The position numbers and the translations under genes are program-made. Under the pieces are notes generated by a model. It had not been told where the DNA came from. It saw nothing but the letters and a program-made list of their open reading frames with translations, and ran no database searches. Below are positions 5,520-12,366 of a stretch of 15,424 bases of DNA, one piece after another (positions within the stretch are counted from its first letter, which is position 1; every line of letters begins with the position of its first letter). Location of the stretch: the NCBI GenBank assembly GCA_018375675.1, contig JAHACW010000056.1, positions 1 to 15,424 on the forward strand. The letters are read 5' to 3'. Source of the DNA: Actinomyces sp. Its GTDB lineage: Bacteria > Actinomycetota > Actinomycetes > Actinomycetales > Actinomycetaceae.

Positions 5520-5655
5520 CATCCTTCCTCGATGCGCACGTGCCACTCCGCTATGTGCGCCGCCGCGCATCCGCCGAGGCTCGAAACGAGCACACGATCA
5601 CGCCTCTCGCCTCCACGACGCACTGTAGCACTGGGCTTGAGCGGCTTTGGCGGGA

Positions 5656-5738
5656 CCGGCGCACAGCCAGATTTCCGCTGACACTCACGTCTCAGACCTG
5701 CACATATGTCCTCCTCCGGCGCACAGATTTCCGCTGAC
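5656..5738 (+). repeat. 23-bp direct repeat, exactly 60 bp apart, upstream of the marR-type gene
   Basis: CCGGCGCACAG followed by ATTTCCGCTGAC occurs at 5656-5682 and at 5716-5738. The first copy carries four extra bases (CCAG) between the two parts. It lies in the 261-bp divergent gap 5520-5780. A duplicated activator or repressor site is possible; no inverted partners are seen nearby. Confidence 0.6.
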
Positions 5739-5746
5739 CAAAACCA

Positions 5747-5770
5747 TACGTGTTAATTATTTACGTGTAA
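5747..5770 (+). promoter_or_regulatory. Candidate promoter/operator of the regulator-osmoprotectant operon
   Basis: TACGTGTTAA (5747-5756) and TACGTGTAA (5762-5770) form a direct repeat of 15-bp period, flanking an AT-rich TAATTA that could serve as a -10. It ends 10 bp before the ATG of the MarR-type gene, which suits autoregulation. No clear -35 was found. That the downstream regulator binds here is inference. Confidence 0.5.
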
Positions 5771-5780
5771 GGTAGTGAAC

Positions 5781-6218
5781 ATGGCAACATGTGCACCCTC
5801 GCTATTCACGGCGCTGATTCACACGGAATTGGGCGCGTGGAACGCGGTCGAATCCGCCCTTTCCGAGGAGGGAAACGCGCTCACACTCGGCCGCTTCCTC
5901 GTCCTGCGCACAGTCCGCGACACCCCCGCGTGCCGCATCCAGGAGGTCGCGGCGAGCCAAGGCATCACCCTGGGAGCGGCCTCGCGCCTCGTCGATCGCC
6001 TCCACCGCGACGGACTACTGCACCGCACCCCGTGCGAGCACGACCGGCGCGCGACCATCCTGACGGTGACGGACCAGGGCCTGGCGCACCTCGAGGAGGC
6101 CTGCATGATCGTCGATAAGGAGCAGGAGCACCTCTTCGCCCCACTCTCCACAGCCCAGCGCGAGGAGCTGACGCGCAGCCTCACGCTCATCGCCGAGGCC
6201 AGCAGGGGGCGCGCATGA
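5781..6218 (+). CDS. MarR-family transcriptional regulator
   Basis: The 145-residue protein has the MarR winged helix-turn-helix layout. Helical dimerisation segments flank a DNA-binding core with the helix-turn-helix at about 51-75 (RIQEVAASQGITLGAASRLVDRL). The wing carries the conserved D-R motif in HDRRATILTVT (87-97). The ATG at 5781 is preferred, with AAGG 8 bp upstream; a GTG at 5775 is an alternative adding two residues. The stop overlaps the start of the ABC ATPase by 4 bp (ATGA), so regulator and transporter are one transcript. MarR-type regulators (GbsR, OpcR) are known to control choline/betaine uptake in Bacillus; a similar repressor role here is inferred from context. The effector cannot be told from sequence. 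Confidence 0.88.
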   Translation: MATCAPSLFTALIHTELGAWNAVESALSEEGNALTLGRFLVLRTVRDTPACRIQEVAASQGITLGAASRLVDRLHRDGLLHRTPCEHDRRATILTVTDQGLAHLEEACMIVDKEQEHLFAPLSTAQREELTRSLTLIAEASRGRA

Positions 6219-7042
6219 TTCGCTTCGATCACGTCTCCAAGACCTACCCGGGCGGCACACGCGCCGTCGAGGACTTTTCCCTCACCGTCGAGCAGGGTTC
6301 CACGACCGTATTCCTGGGCACCTCTGGCTGCGGCAAGACAACGCTCATGCGGATGGTGAACGCGATGGTCACCCCGACCTCGGGCAGGGTATTCGTACGA
6401 GACCAGGACGTCGCAGGCGAGGACCCCGTGCGCCTGCGCCGCTCGATCGGCTACGTCCTGCAGGAGGGCGGCCTCTTCCCCCACCGAAGCATCGCAGACA
6501 ATATCGCGACCATCCCGCGCCTGGAGGGTGCCACGAAGCAGGCCTCCCGCGAGCGCGCGCTCGAGCTCCTCGAGCTGGTGGGCCTGGATCTCGAGATGGC
6601 CGATCGCTACCCCGCCCAGCTGTCGGGCGGCCAGCGTCAGCGCGTGGGCGTGGCCCGGGCGCTGGCCAATCGTGCGGACATCCTGCTGATGGACGAGCCC
6701 TTCGGCGCGTTGGATCCAATCGTGCGCGCGGAGCTCCAGTGCGAGCTGAAGGAGATCCAGCGGGCCCTGGGCACGACGATTCTCTTCGTGACGCACGACG
6801 TGGACGAGGCGTTCACGCTGGGCGACCAGGTCGCCGTCCTCTCGACGGGCGGCCGCATCGAGCAGGTGGGAACGCCCACCGAGCTGCTCTCCTCTCCCAC
6901 GTCCCCCTTCGTCGCGGAGTTCGTGGGCGCCTCGCGCGCGGCACGCCCGGTGCGCGTCGCCGGGCCGGACGGCCTGGTCGTCGACGACGCAGGCACCCCC
7001 GTGGGCACGCTGACGACCGACGAGGCCGGGGACCGCCCGTGA
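6215..7042 (+). CDS. opuCA: Osmoprotectant (betaine/choline-type) ABC transporter, ATP-binding protein
   Basis: The 275-residue ATPase would power import of quaternary-ammonium compatible solutes with the two permeases that follow. Motifs in order: Walker A GTSGCGKTT (35-43), Q-loop Gln83 in VLQEGGLFPH, signature LSGGQRQR (136-143), Walker B ILLMDE (156-161), D-loop GALD (164-167) and H-loop His194 in VTHDVDEA. The sequence is closest in style to OpuCA/ProV-like members. The C-terminal part is only about 40 residues long and lacks the tandem CBS domains that sense ionic strength in OpuA/OpuCA. The ATG at 6215 overlaps the regulator stop, and the stop overlaps the GTG of the next gene by 4 bp. 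The substrate is inferred from the binding protein and the operon layout, not from this gene. Confidence 0.9.
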   Translation: MIRFDHVSKTYPGGTRAVEDFSLTVEQGSTTVFLGTSGCGKTTLMRMVNAMVTPTSGRVFVRDQDVAGEDPVRLRRSIGYVLQEGGLFPHRSIADNIATIPRLEGATKQASRERALELLELVGLDLEMADRYPAQLSGGQRQRVGVARALANRADILLMDEPFGALDPIVRAELQCELKEIQRALGTTILFVTHDVDEAFTLGDQVAVLSTGGRIEQVGTPTELLSSPTSPFVAEFVGASRAARPVRVAGPDGLVVDDAGTPVGTLTTDEAGDRP

Positions 7043-7677
7043 CCTGGCTGTCCTCGAACTGGGGAGTCATTGGCTCCCTGACGCTCGCGCACCTGTGGAT
7101 CGCCCTTCCGGCGATCACACTGTCGGTGCTGATTTCCGTGCCGATCGCGCGCTGGGCGGCGTTTTCGCGCCGCGGCGGCTGGGTTTTGTCTGCCCTGTCG
7201 GCGCTGTACGCGGTGCCGTCGCTGCCACTCCTGATTGTCATTCCGGTGATCGTCGGGGTGGCGCTGCGCTCGCCCGCCAACATGGTGATTGTCCTGACGC
7301 TGTACGGCGTGGCGGTGCTGGTGCGACAGGTGGCGGAGGGCTTCCGCGCGATTCCTCGCGCGACCCTGCAGGCCGCGAACGCGTGCGGCTACCCGCTCTT
7401 TCGACGCTTCGTCGAGGTGGAGCTTCCCCTGGCGACGCCCGTCATTGTCGCGGGCACGCGCGTGGTCGCCACGTCGACGGTGTCGCTCGTGACGGTGGGC
7501 GCGTTCATCGGGGTGCGCTCGCTGGGGACGCTGTTCACTGACGGTTTTCAGCGCGGACTCATCGCCGAGGTCGTGGCCGGCTTGGTCGCAACGGTTCTCC
7601 TTGCGCTCGTCATCGATGCTCTGATCCAGGGAATCGGCTGGGCACTCACCCCGTGGACGAGGAGGGGGCGAGCATGA
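7039..7677 (+). CDS. opuCB: Osmoprotectant ABC transporter, permease 1
   Basis: The 212-residue membrane protein has about five to six hydrophobic segments and the binding-protein-dependent permease fold (OpuCB/YehW type). The cytoplasmic coupling region is visible as GFRAIPRATLQAANACGYPL, the usual EAA-loop position for this family, followed by an ELPLATPVIVAGTR stretch. It starts at a GTG (7039) overlapping the ATPase stop by 4 bp; a GGGGA purine stretch lies just upstream. The open frame extends further 5' inside the ATPase gene, but that part is a shadow. The stop overlaps the next ATG by 4 bp, which suggests coupled synthesis with permease 2. Which permease corresponds to CB and which to CD cannot be settled by eye. 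Confidence 0.9.
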   Translation: MTWLSSNWGVIGSLTLAHLWIALPAITLSVLISVPIARWAAFSRRGGWVLSALSALYAVPSLPLLIVIPVIVGVALRSPANMVIVLTLYGVAVLVRQVAEGFRAIPRATLQAANACGYPLFRRFVEVELPLATPVIVAGTRVVATSTVSLVTVGAFIGVRSLGTLFTDGFQRGLIAEVVAGLVATVLLALVIDALIQGIGWALTPWTRRGRA

Positions 7678-8369
7678 ACATTCTCCTCGACGCCCTGAAT
7701 TGGTTGGCGGTTCCCGCCCACTGGATGGGCGAGTCCGGGATCCTCGTGAGGGCCACCGAGCACTTGGGCCTCACCCTCCTGATCGTGGCGCTCGCGGCCC
7801 TCATCGCGCTGCCGCTAGGCACCTGGATCGGACACACGGGCAGGGGCCGATGGCTAGTGAGCGCGACGGGCGCGGCCCGTGCGGTTCCGACGCTCGGCGT
7901 CCTGACGCTGGCGGGCCTGTGGCTGGGTATTGGACTGGCGGCACCCACGCTCGCACTCCTCGTCCTGGCGATTCCACCGCTCCTGTCGGCGACATACTCA
8001 GGCATCGCCTCGACACCGCGCGCGACCGTGGACGCGGCACGAGCGATTGGACTCACTGAAAAACAGGTCCTCGCCCAGGTCGAGGCCCCACACGCGGCCG
8101 GCCTCGTCGCGGCGGGCGTGCGGTCGGCGACGCTCCAGGTGATCGCGACGACGACACTGGCTGCCTACACAGCAAACTACGGTCTCGGCCGTTTCCTCTA
8201 CGAGGGGCTGAAGACCCGCGACTACGCGGAGATGATCGGGGGTGCGATCATCGTCGTCGCCCTCGCACTGGCGACCGACATGCTCCTAGCGCTGGTCGCG
8301 CGACGCCTTCGGGCCCGCACCCATTCTTTCTCAGACAATGAGGACAACACACTCAAGGAGTCACTATGA
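7674..8369 (+). CDS. opuCD: Osmoprotectant ABC transporter, permease 2
   Basis: The 231-residue membrane protein is homologous to permease 1. It has a longer N terminus that includes an amphipathic stretch before the first helix. The coupling region is STPRATVDAARAIGLTEKQVLAQVEAPHAA, with the Ala-Ala-Gly core of EAA loops. The C-terminal hydrophobic segment ends in an Arg-rich tail (ARRLRARTHSF). The ATG at 7674 has a strong GGAGGGGG site and overlaps the previous stop (ATGA). The stop again overlaps the start of the binding-protein gene by 4 bp. Two different permease genes in one operon point to a heterodimeric channel, as in OpuB/OpuC and OsmU systems. Confidence 0.9.
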   Translation: MNILLDALNWLAVPAHWMGESGILVRATEHLGLTLLIVALAALIALPLGTWIGHTGRGRWLVSATGAARAVPTLGVLTLAGLWLGIGLAAPTLALLVLAIPPLLSATYSGIASTPRATVDAARAIGLTEKQVLAQVEAPHAAGLVAAGVRSATLQVIATTTLAAYTANYGLGRFLYEGLKTRDYAEMIGGAIIVVALALATDMLLALVARRLRARTHSFSDNEDNTLKESL

Positions 8370-9283
8370 AACGCACGATGATAACGATGGCCACCATCGC
8401 CGCTTCCGCCCTGGCGCTGGCCGCCTGCGGTTCCGCAGAGTCGGTCAGCGGGAACGCGAGCACCGAAAGTTCGGAGAATGGCCAGACGACGCTCGTCGTG
8501 GGGTCGCAGGACTACTACTCGAACGAGATCATCGCGGAGGCCTACGCGCAGGCGCTCGAGGGTGCCGGGTTTACGGTCGACCGCCAGATGCGGATCGGCC
8601 AGCGCGAGGTCTACATGCCCGAGCTTGAGGCCGGCTCGATCGACGTCTTCCCCGAGTACACGGGCAACCTGCTGCAGTACCTGGATCAGAACGCGACCGC
8701 ACGTTCCTCCGAAGAGGTGTATTCAGCCCTGCAGACCGCGCTCCCCTCGGGCCTGCGCGCCCTCGAGCAGGCTGGCGCAACCGATCAGGATTCCTACGTG
8801 GTGACGGCCGACTTCGCGGCCACCCACTCACTGACGTCGATCGGCGACCTCGCGAACGCGGGCGCGCTCACCCTGGGCGGTAATTCGGAGCTGCGCACGC
8901 GCCCCTACGGCCCGACGGGGCTGTCCGACCTGTACGGCGTGACCGTCAACTTCACCCCGATTGAGGACTCGGGCGGCCCCCTGACGGTCAAGGCCCTGAA
9001 GGACGGCGACATCCAGCTGGCAAATATCTATTCCTCGGATCCGGCGCTTGCGGACGGGACGCTGACGGTCCTGACGGACCCGAAAGGCCTGTTCCTGGCC
9101 TCGCACGTGGTGCCCCTGGCCTCGTCGAGGGTGAACGATGACGCTGCCGCGGTCATCAACCGGGTGAGTGAGGCGCTGGACGCACAGGATCTCATCGAGA
9201 TGAACCGGGCGTCGACGGTGGACCAGAAGTCCGCATCTCAGATCGCCCACGACTGGCTGATCTCGGAGGGTCTGCTTTCCTGA
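8366..9283 (+). CDS. opuCC: Osmoprotectant-binding lipoprotein (OpuAC/OsmF family)
   Basis: The 305-residue substrate-binding protein has a lipoprotein signal peptide (MKRTM, hydrophobic stretch, LAAC lipobox with Cys21), so it should be anchored on the outer face of the membrane. A Ser/Glu/Asn-rich linker follows. The mature part begins with TLVVGSQDYYSNEIIAEAYA. The hallmark IDVFPEYTGNLLQYL is the OpuAC/ProX-like segment that closes over quaternary-ammonium ligands, and GDIQLANIYSSDPAL is the later conserved turn. Tyrosines in QDYYSNE and PEYTGN are candidates for the aromatic cage. It is the last gene of the operon: an AAGGAG site lies 5 bp before the ATG, and a strong terminator begins 14 bp after the stop. 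Glycine betaine, choline, carnitine or another solute cannot be distinguished. Confidence 0.9.
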   Translation: MKRTMITMATIAASALALAACGSAESVSGNASTESSENGQTTLVVGSQDYYSNEIIAEAYAQALEGAGFTVDRQMRIGQREVYMPELEAGSIDVFPEYTGNLLQYLDQNATARSSEEVYSALQTALPSGLRALEQAGATDQDSYVVTADFAATHSLTSIGDLANAGALTLGGNSELRTRPYGPTGLSDLYGVTVNFTPIEDSGGPLTVKALKDGDIQLANIYSSDPALADGTLTVLTDPKGLFLASHVVPLASSRVNDDAAAVINRVSEALDAQDLIEMNRASTVDQKSASQIAHDWLISEGLLS

Positions 9284-9296
9284 GTGCTCCTCAATG

Positions 9297-9344
9297 GACG
9301 AGGCCGGGGCCGGGTGTGTGCGCACGCTCAGCCCCGGCCTCGTC
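9297..9344 (+). terminator. Terminator of the osmoprotectant operon
   Basis: GACGAGGCCGGGGC (9297-9310) pairs perfectly with GCCCCGGCCTCGTC (9331-9344) around a 20-nt loop that itself contains GTGCGCAC. The stem is nearly the same sequence as that of the terminator at 4569-4634. No U-run follows. Confidence 0.82.
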
Positions 9345-9356
9345 GCATGAATACTT

Positions 9357-9385
9357 GGTCACAACGGTCCCACTTTTATGTGACC
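9357..9385 (+). promoter_or_regulatory. Candidate promoter with overlapping dyad upstream of oppA
   Basis: GGTCACA (9357-9363) and TGTGACC (9379-9385) form a perfect 7-bp inverted repeat 15 bp apart. TTGGTC (9355-9360) and TATGTG (9377-9382) at 16-bp spacing could be -35 and -10, so the dyad would overlap the promoter like an operator. The leader to oppA would be about 150 nt. Confidence 0.45.
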
Positions 9386-9396
9386 CACACCATCAT

Positions 9397-9431
9397 TTGA
9401 CCTACTTTTTACATTTGTAACCAAAATGTAA
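9397..9431 (+). promoter_or_regulatory. AT-rich dyad region with a -35-like box upstream of oppA
   Basis: TTGACC (9397-9402) resembles a -35. TTACATTT (9409-9416) and AAATGTAA (9424-9431) form a perfect 8-bp inverted repeat around 7 bp, and TTACA/TGTAA (9409-9413, 9416-9420) gives an overlapping shorter dyad. No well-spaced -10 partner is clear. It may be a second regulator site or a hairpin in the oppA leader. Confidence 0.4.
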
Positions 9432-9540
9432 TGCGCACATGATGGACATCTTTCATGAATTCCACGCGGCACGGGTTAATCTCGAACCATACCTGAGGGC
9501 ACCGCCCCCAGTTCCACCCATCAACCAGGAGGAAGAATCC

Positions 9541-11136
9541 ATGAACCTGAAGAAGGCATGGCTCGTCATCCCCGCGGCTGCCGCGCTCGCTCTGACCGCC
9601 TGCGCCGGCGGCGGCACCTCGTCGTCCGGCTCCGGCGACAAGGTCATCACGGCCAACGGCAACGAGCCCCAGAACCCGCTCCTGCCGGGCCTGACCAACG
9701 AAAACGGCGGCGGCAGGATCCTGACCGTCCTGTTCAGCCAGCTCGTCCGCTACGAGACCGACGGCACGGCCGTCCTCGACGTCGCCGAGTCCATCGAGCC
9801 CAACGAGGACGCGTCCGAGTGGACCATCAAGCTCCACAACGACCGCAAGTTCTCCGACGGCACCCCCGTCCAGGCCCACAACTTCATCAAGGCTTGGAAC
9901 CTCATCACGTCGAAGCAGCAGCAGCAGGCTGCGTTCTTCAGCATCTTCGAGGGCACCGACGATGAGGGCAACGGTGAGATCACCGGCCTGACCGAGATCG
10001 ACGACTACACCTTCACCGCGAAGCTGAAGAACCCCACCTCTGACTTCATGTCGCGCCTGGGCTACGTCGCCTACGCGCCGCTCCCGGACTCGACCCTCGC
10101 TGACCCCGACGCCGGCGGCCAGAACCCCGTGGGCAACGGCCCCTACAAGATGGCCTCGGCCGACGCGTGGGAGCACAACGTCAAGTTCAGCACCGTTCCC
10201 AACGAGCACTACGTGGGTGACACCAAGGCTCAGAACGACGGCGTGACCTTCGTCTTCTACACGAGCCTCGACGCTGGCTACCAGGACCTGTCTTCCGACT
10301 CCCTCGACATCCTCGACGGCGTCCCGGCCTCCGTCTTCAAGACCTTCGAGTCCGAGCTGCCCGGCCGCACCGTGAACCAGCCCTACGCTGGCGTCCAGTA
10401 CTTCACGATCCCGCAGTACCTGCCCCACTTCTCCGGTGAGGAAGGCCGCCTGCGCCGCCAGGCCATCTCCCTGGCCGTCGATCGTGACACCATCACGAAG
10501 ACCATCTTCAACGGCACCCGTACCCCCGCCAAGGACTTCACTGCTCCGACCCTCGAGGGCTACGACGCCAACATCTCCGGCAACGACGTCCTGACCTACA
10601 ACCCCGACAAGGCCAAGGAACTGTGGGCACAGGCCGACGCCATCTCCCCGTGGGACGGTACCTTCACCATCGGCTACAACTCCGACGGTGGCCACAAGGA
10701 ATGGGTCGACGCGACCGCTAACTCCATCAAGAACACCCTGGGCATCGCCGCTGAAGGCAACCCCTTCGCCGACTTCAAGTCGCTGCTCGATGCTGAGGAC
10801 AAGGGCGAGATGACCGGCGCGTTCCGTAACGGCTGGCAGGGCGACTACCCGGCGCTGTACAACTTCCTGCAGCCCCAGTTCGCCACCGGTGCCGACGCCA
10901 ACAAGGGCGGCTACTCCAACAGCGAGTTCGACTCCCTGATGGTCCAGGCGTCCTCCGCCACCACCACCGCGGACGCCGTCAAGACCCTCCAGAAGGCCCA
11001 GACGATCCTGCTCCAGGACCTGCCGGCCGTCCCGCTGTGGTACCCCAACGTCAGCGGCGGTTGGTCGAAGAACGTCGACAACGTCCAGTTCGACTGGAAG
11101 GGCCAGCCCGTGCTGTACAAGGTCACCAAGAAGTGA
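9541..11136 (+). CDS. oppA: Oligopeptide-binding lipoprotein (SBP family 5, OppA-like)
   Basis: The 531-residue extracellular solute-binding protein is of normal length for family 5. It has a lipoprotein signal (MNLKKAW, hydrophobic core, LTAC lipobox with Cys21) and a Gly/Ser-rich linker. Typical features are SEWTIKLHNDRKFSDGTPVQAHNFIKAWN (the family signature, about residues 99-127), NPVGNGPYKM, RRQAISLAVDRDTITKTIFNGTRTPAKDF and the C-terminal AVPLWYPN. Family members bind peptides of several residues outside the cell and deliver them to the OppBC channel. The ATG at 9541 follows a strong GGAGGAA site. Third positions are almost uniformly C or G, and more so than in the preceding genes, as expected for high expression. 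A 15-bp hairpin separates it from oppB, so it is likely made in excess. Dipeptide, nickel or other ligands cannot be excluded by eye. Confidence 0.92.
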   Translation: MNLKKAWLVIPAAAALALTACAGGGTSSSGSGDKVITANGNEPQNPLLPGLTNENGGGRILTVLFSQLVRYETDGTAVLDVAESIEPNEDASEWTIKLHNDRKFSDGTPVQAHNFIKAWNLITSKQQQQAAFFSIFEGTDDEGNGEITGLTEIDDYTFTAKLKNPTSDFMSRLGYVAYAPLPDSTLADPDAGGQNPVGNGPYKMASADAWEHNVKFSTVPNEHYVGDTKAQNDGVTFVFYTSLDAGYQDLSSDSLDILDGVPASVFKTFESELPGRTVNQPYAGVQYFTIPQYLPHFSGEEGRLRRQAISLAVDRDTITKTIFNGTRTPAKDFTAPTLEGYDANISGNDVLTYNPDKAKELWAQADAISPWDGTFTIGYNSDGGHKEWVDATANSIKNTLGIAAEGNPFADFKSLLDAEDKGEMTGAFRNGWQGDYPALYNFLQPQFATGADANKGGYSNSEFDSLMVQASSATTTADAVKTLQKAQTILLQDLPAVPLWYPNVSGGWSKNVDNVQFDWKGQPVLYKVTKK

Positions 11137-11157
11137 TCGCACGAGGTTAACCTCTCC

Positions 11158-11191
11158 CGCGGGGCGGGCGGCACAAGCCGCCCGCCCCGCG
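11158..11191 (+). terminator. Strong intercistronic hairpin after oppA
   Basis: CGCGGGGCGGGCGGC (11158-11172) and its exact complement (11177-11191) form a 15-bp GC stem with an ACAA loop, 21 bp after the oppA stop. The bases after it are pyrimidine-rich (CACATCTCTTTT), giving moderate terminator character. It probably attenuates read-through into oppB or stabilises the oppA mRNA 3' end. Confidence 0.85.
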
Positions 11192-11439
11192 CACATCTCT
11201 TTTCGGCAGCCCCACACAGATCAACGCAGCTCAGCGACGCACTGCGCACCCGCATTGACGCGGCACACACTTTCACCTCAAAACAGCACCGCGGGTTTGA
11301 TCCGGCATACAAATTGAGAGACTGATGCGCCATTTGCCCATTCTTTACCCTATGATGAGACCATAGTCGGCCTCGCCCGCGAGGCACCGCCAGGGATCGG
11401 AACCTCCCCTCCCACGACACGAACACTAAAGGATTGTCC
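11192..11439 (+). promoter_or_regulatory. oppB upstream region with possible weak internal promoter
   Basis: The 303-bp gap between oppA and oppB holds no gene. Besides the hairpin at 11158 it shows TATGAT (11352-11357), a good -10 without a well-spaced -35 (TTGCCC at 11335 is too close, TTGAGA at 11315 too far). A small hairpin GCCTCG/CGAGGC (11371-11376, 11381-11386) follows. AAAGGA at 11428 is the ribosome-binding site of oppB. An independent weak promoter for oppBC-DF is possible. Confidence 0.35.
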
Positions 11440-12366
11440 ATGCTCCGCTACATCGGACGGCGACTCCTCCAGACCATCCCGGTCTTCTTCGGAGCCACCT
11501 TTCTGATCTTCGCGATGGTCTACCTGATGCCAGGTGACCCCGTCGCCGCACTCGGTGGCGACCGCGGCCTCTCCGAGACCGCCGCCGCGCAGATCCGCGC
11601 CCAGTACAACCTGGACAAGCCCTTCTGGATGCAGTACCTGCTGTACCTCAAGGGAGTCTTCACACTCGACTTCGGCACCGCGTTCAACGGCCAGAAGGTT
11701 ACGTCCATCATGGCGACCGCCTTCCCGACGACCGCGAAGCTCGCCATCTACGCGCTCGCCATCGAAACCATCCTCGGCATCGGCCTGGGCGTCGTCGCGG
11801 GCATGCGCCGCGGCAAGTGGTTCGACTCCACCATCCTCGTGGTCTCCCTGCTGCTGATTTCGGTCCCCACCTTCGTGCTCGGCTTCGTCCTCCAGTACGT
11901 CCTGGGTGTTCAGCTCGCGATCCTACCGACCACGGCCTCGGCCTCCGTCGACCTCAAGAGCCTCACCATGCCAGCCATGGTGCTCGGCGGCGTCTCCCTG
12001 GCCTACGTCATTCGACTGACCCGCCAGTCCGTCTCTGAGAACGTCTCCGCGGACTACGTGCGCACCGCGCGCGCCAAGGGCCTCTCCGGCGGCGTCGTCA
12101 TGACGCGCCACATCCTGCGCAACTCCCTCATCCCCGTCGCCACGTTCATTGGTGGCGACCTCGGCGCCCTCATGGGCGGCGCGATCATCACCGAGGGTAT
12201 CTTCAACATCCACGGCGTCGGCGGCACCCTGTGGAACGCCATCATCAAGGGCGAACCCCAGACCGTCGTGTCAGTGACAACAGTGCTCGTGCTGGTCTAC
12301 ATCATCGCGAACCTGATCGTCGACCTCCTGTACGCCGTGCTCGACCCGAGGATCCGCTATGAGTGA
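11440..12366 (+). CDS. oppB: Oligopeptide ABC transporter permease OppB
   Basis: The 308-residue membrane protein is of the normal size for the OppB/DppB family, with six predicted transmembrane helices. It opens with the typical MLRYIGRRLLQTIPVFFGATFLIFAMVYLMPGDP, and QYNLDKPFWMQYL follows in the first periplasmic loop. The coupling loop is YVRTARAKGLSGGVV (about 205-219), with Ala-Lys-Gly as in this family, and RNSLIPVATFIG comes next. DLLYAVLDPRIRYE is the usual C terminus. The ATG at 11440 is chosen because AAAGGA lies 6 bp upstream and similarity starts there; an in-frame TTG at 11434 would sit against that site. The last 8 bp overlap the start of oppC. It forms the translocation channel with OppC. 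Confidence 0.95.
   Translation: MLRYIGRRLLQTIPVFFGATFLIFAMVYLMPGDPVAALGGDRGLSETAAAQIRAQYNLDKPFWMQYLLYLKGVFTLDFGTAFNGQKVTSIMATAFPTTAKLAIYALAIETILGIGLGVVAGMRRGKWFDSTILVVSLLLISVPTFVLGFVLQYVLGVQLAILPTTASASVDLKSLTMPAMVLGGVSLAYVIRLTRQSVSENVSADYVRTARAKGLSGGVVMTRHILRNSLIPVATFIGGDLGALMGGAIITEGIFNIHGVGGTLWNAIIKGEPQTVVSVTTVLVLVYIIANLIVDLLYAVLDPRIRYE

Noticed and set aside
9409..11217. 602-residue minus-strand open frame opposite oppA
   Set aside because: It comes from the strong third-position GC bias of oppA. The lipoprotein signal and family signatures are on the plus strand.
11192..11439. A riboswitch in the oppB leader
   Set aside because: Only one short hairpin is visible, with no recognisable aptamer core.
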